From Porphyromonadaceae bacterium (GTDB lineage: Bacteria; Bacteroidota; Bacteroidia; Bacteroidales; Tannerellaceae): a stretch of DNA of 5,710 nucleotides. Under the pieces are notes generated by a model, which was not told the DNA's origin, made no database searches, and worked only from the letters and a program-made list of their open reading frames with translations. The translations under genes and the position numbers were made by a program. Shown here one piece after another: positions 4,451-5,710 of the stretch. The DNA lies in NCBI GenBank assembly GCA_003517945.1, contig DOZP01000359.1, positions 20,504-26,213 on the forward strand, written 5' to 3'. Numbering within the stretch: position 1 is the stretch's first letter; every line of letters begins with the position of its first letter.

Positions 4451-5710
4451 TTAATAACCTTGGTTCTGTACTAAATTGGGATTACTGTTGATATATTCAC
4501 CTTTGATTTCCGCATAATACCAGCGTAAATCGAACGTGAAATATCCGTTGCGTTCGTCGTAGCGATCGTCAAAGAACCATTTTCCGGCATTTTCCGCATA
4601 AAAAGAATGTAATACGCGGTATGTACGGCTATTCTGTTCTTGGTCCATGATTCGCCAGCGGCGGAGATCCCACCAGGTCTGGTTTTCAAAAGCCAGTTCT
4701 TTGCGGCGCTCGGTGCGTATGATATCTATGTCGTTTAAGCTTCCGGCATCTGTCAACAGATCGGCTCCCGCACGTTCGCGTATCTGGTTGATACAATTGT
4801 AAGCGTCGGAAACATAGTCGGCATCGTTTTTGCCTGACAGGTGAAGCTCGTAAGCCGCTTCTGCGCGGTTAAGCAATATTTCCGCATAACGGAGTTCGAT
4901 CCATGTCTGGTCGGATTGGTTTTCACGGACGTCGGCCGCCGCCATATTCGGGTTTAACCATTTACGTACGGTGAAACCGGTAAGGGCGTGTGCGCGTTTA
5001 TCGTAAAAATGTCCGCTACGTCCGGCCGGATTCATTAGTTGGCCGTCAGGCAATGTATGCGGGGTCTGATCATCATTGGCGGAAGTGACAAGTACGGATG
5101 CCGCAGACGAATTTTCGTATGTGTCGCGTGTGCCTTCCGGAATCAGCCGGGAAATACCTCCGTCTACAGAGCCGGTATAGATACCTCTCCATATTTCGAC
5201 TTCGTTTCCTTTGAAATCATCACCCGGGAAAATGACATTGGCCCGGAGGCGGGGTTCGGCGTTTGCAAAGAAATCCATCTGCGAATCGAAAAGAAGGTAT
5301 TTACCGTTTTCGTCATAAACGTTGATGGTACCGTCCGCGTTTTTGGGAAGTCCGTCAAACATTTCCACAAAATCGAGCGTCGGATTGACAGATGATGTAT
5401 AACCTTGCACCATAAACTGGTAAGGGATACAGTATGAGTCGTATCCATGTACGGATACGGGATATTGATATTCACGGACAAACAGATTTTCGGGACTGCT
5501 TTTGTCGAAATACATGTCTGTATAATTCTGGTATTGAGCTTGTTTGTCGTCGGCTTTCCATCCGGCTTTGTATAAGGAATATTTCCCCTCTATCAATTTG
5601 GCGGCGTCATAAGCCTCCTGGAAATAATCGGCGGCCTTGCTTTCGGGTATACCGCATAGTCTGTTTCCGTCGTTGTCCGAGAGTGAAACCGTATTGTATT
5701 TGGCGATGGA
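4451..5710 (-). CDS. SusD/RagB-family glycan-binding lipoprotein (N-terminus missing)
   Basis: The frame is open from the right window edge to TAA at 4451-4453, giving 419 residues; it enters in frame with SIAKYNTVSLSDNDGNRLCG, so the start and lipobox lie outside. A TTG at 5594-5596 is an internal codon, not the start. Family signatures are clear: RYAEILLNRAEAAYEL (about 4850-4895), INQIRERAGA, then RTERRKELAFENQTWWDLRRW (about 4650-4720) and the ending INSNPNLVQNQGY, all typical of the SusD C-terminal half. SusD-like proteins are outer-membrane surface lipoproteins that cap a SusC TonB-dependent transporter and bind the glycan to be imported. Full-length members are usually about 500-650 residues, so roughly 100-200 are missing here. 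By the usual order a susC gene should lie just upstream, beyond base 5710. The gene is followed by the DUF3823 gene after 25 nt. No disruption is seen. Confidence 0.93.
   Translation of the reverse strand, partial: SIAKYNTVSLSDNDGNRLCGIPESKAADYFQEAYDAAKLIEGKYSLYKAGWKADDKQAQYQNYTDMYFDKSSPENLFVREYQYPVSVHGYDSYCIPYQFMVQGYTSSVNPTLDFVEMFDGLPKNADGTINVYDENGKYLLFDSQMDFFANAEPRLRANVIFPGDDFKGNEVEIWRGIYTGSVDGGISRLIPEGTRDTYENSSAASVLVTSANDDQTPHTLPDGQLMNPAGRSGHFYDKRAHALTGFTVRKWLNPNMAAADVRENQSDQTWIELRYAEILLNRAEAAYELHLSGKNDADYVSDAYNCINQIRERAGADLLTDAGSLNDIDIIRTERRKELAFENQTWWDLRRWRIMDQEQNSRTYRVLHSFYAENAGKWFFDDRYDERNGYFTFDLRWYYAEIKGEYINSNPNLVQNQGY

Noticed and set aside
4471..5481. Other open frames inside the susD-like gene (4471-4689 minus, 5039-5395 plus, 5164-5481 minus)
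   Set aside because: All overlap the SusD frame, which carries clear family motifs along its length; these are shadow frames.
5594..5596. TTG at 5594-5596 as the start of the susD-like gene
   Set aside because: The frame continues open for 38 more codons to the window edge with SusD-like sequence, and a SusD protein needs a lipoprotein signal that is not present at this TTG.

Overview
The window looks like Bacteroidales (Bacteroides or Parabacteroides type) chromosome. Evidence: a SusD/RagB-family gene followed by a DUF3823-type lipoprotein and a secreted glycosidase-like gene, near-absent Shine-Dalgarno sites with AT-rich leaders, and several matches to the Bacteroidetes -7 promoter element TAnnTTTG. 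The species cannot be fixed from this stretch.

Layout, left to right. Bases 1-201 hold the last 66 codons of a plus-strand DUF4143-type ATPase. Bases 202-563 are a gene-poor stretch. It contains a paired near-direct repeat (230-242 and 254-266) and what looks like a complete small minus-strand transcription unit: -7 element at 493-500, 43-codon ORF at 338-469, hairpin plus U-run at 288-321. A second -7 element pointing the other way (502-509) lies back to back with it and probably serves the plus-strand AT-rich GNAT acetyltransferase gene (617-1117). Bases 1118-1301 separate convergent genes and hold an intrinsic terminator that works on the minus strand and a perfect 16-bp palindrome.

From 1302 to the right edge everything lies on the minus strand and reads as the downstream half of a polysaccharide utilisation locus: susD-like gene (4451 to beyond 5710, N-terminus outside the window), DUF3823-type lipoprotein (3694-4425, 25 nt after susD), then after a 175-nt structured gap a secreted 738-residue protein with GH42-like architecture (1302-3518). 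By analogy with other Bacteroidetes loci the SusD-like lipoprotein and an unseen SusC partner would capture and import a glycan at the outer membrane. The DUF3823 lipoprotein would be an accessory surface protein, and the periplasmic or secreted enzyme would cut the imported or bound glycan. The substrate is not readable from the sequence.

The most interesting items are the glycosidase-like protein, which I cannot place in a named GH family, the structured gap before it, and the self-contained small acidic-protein unit at 288-500. I saw no CRISPR array, tRNA, rRNA, phage gene or complete insertion sequence. Claims of an entirely new system are not supported by this window alone.
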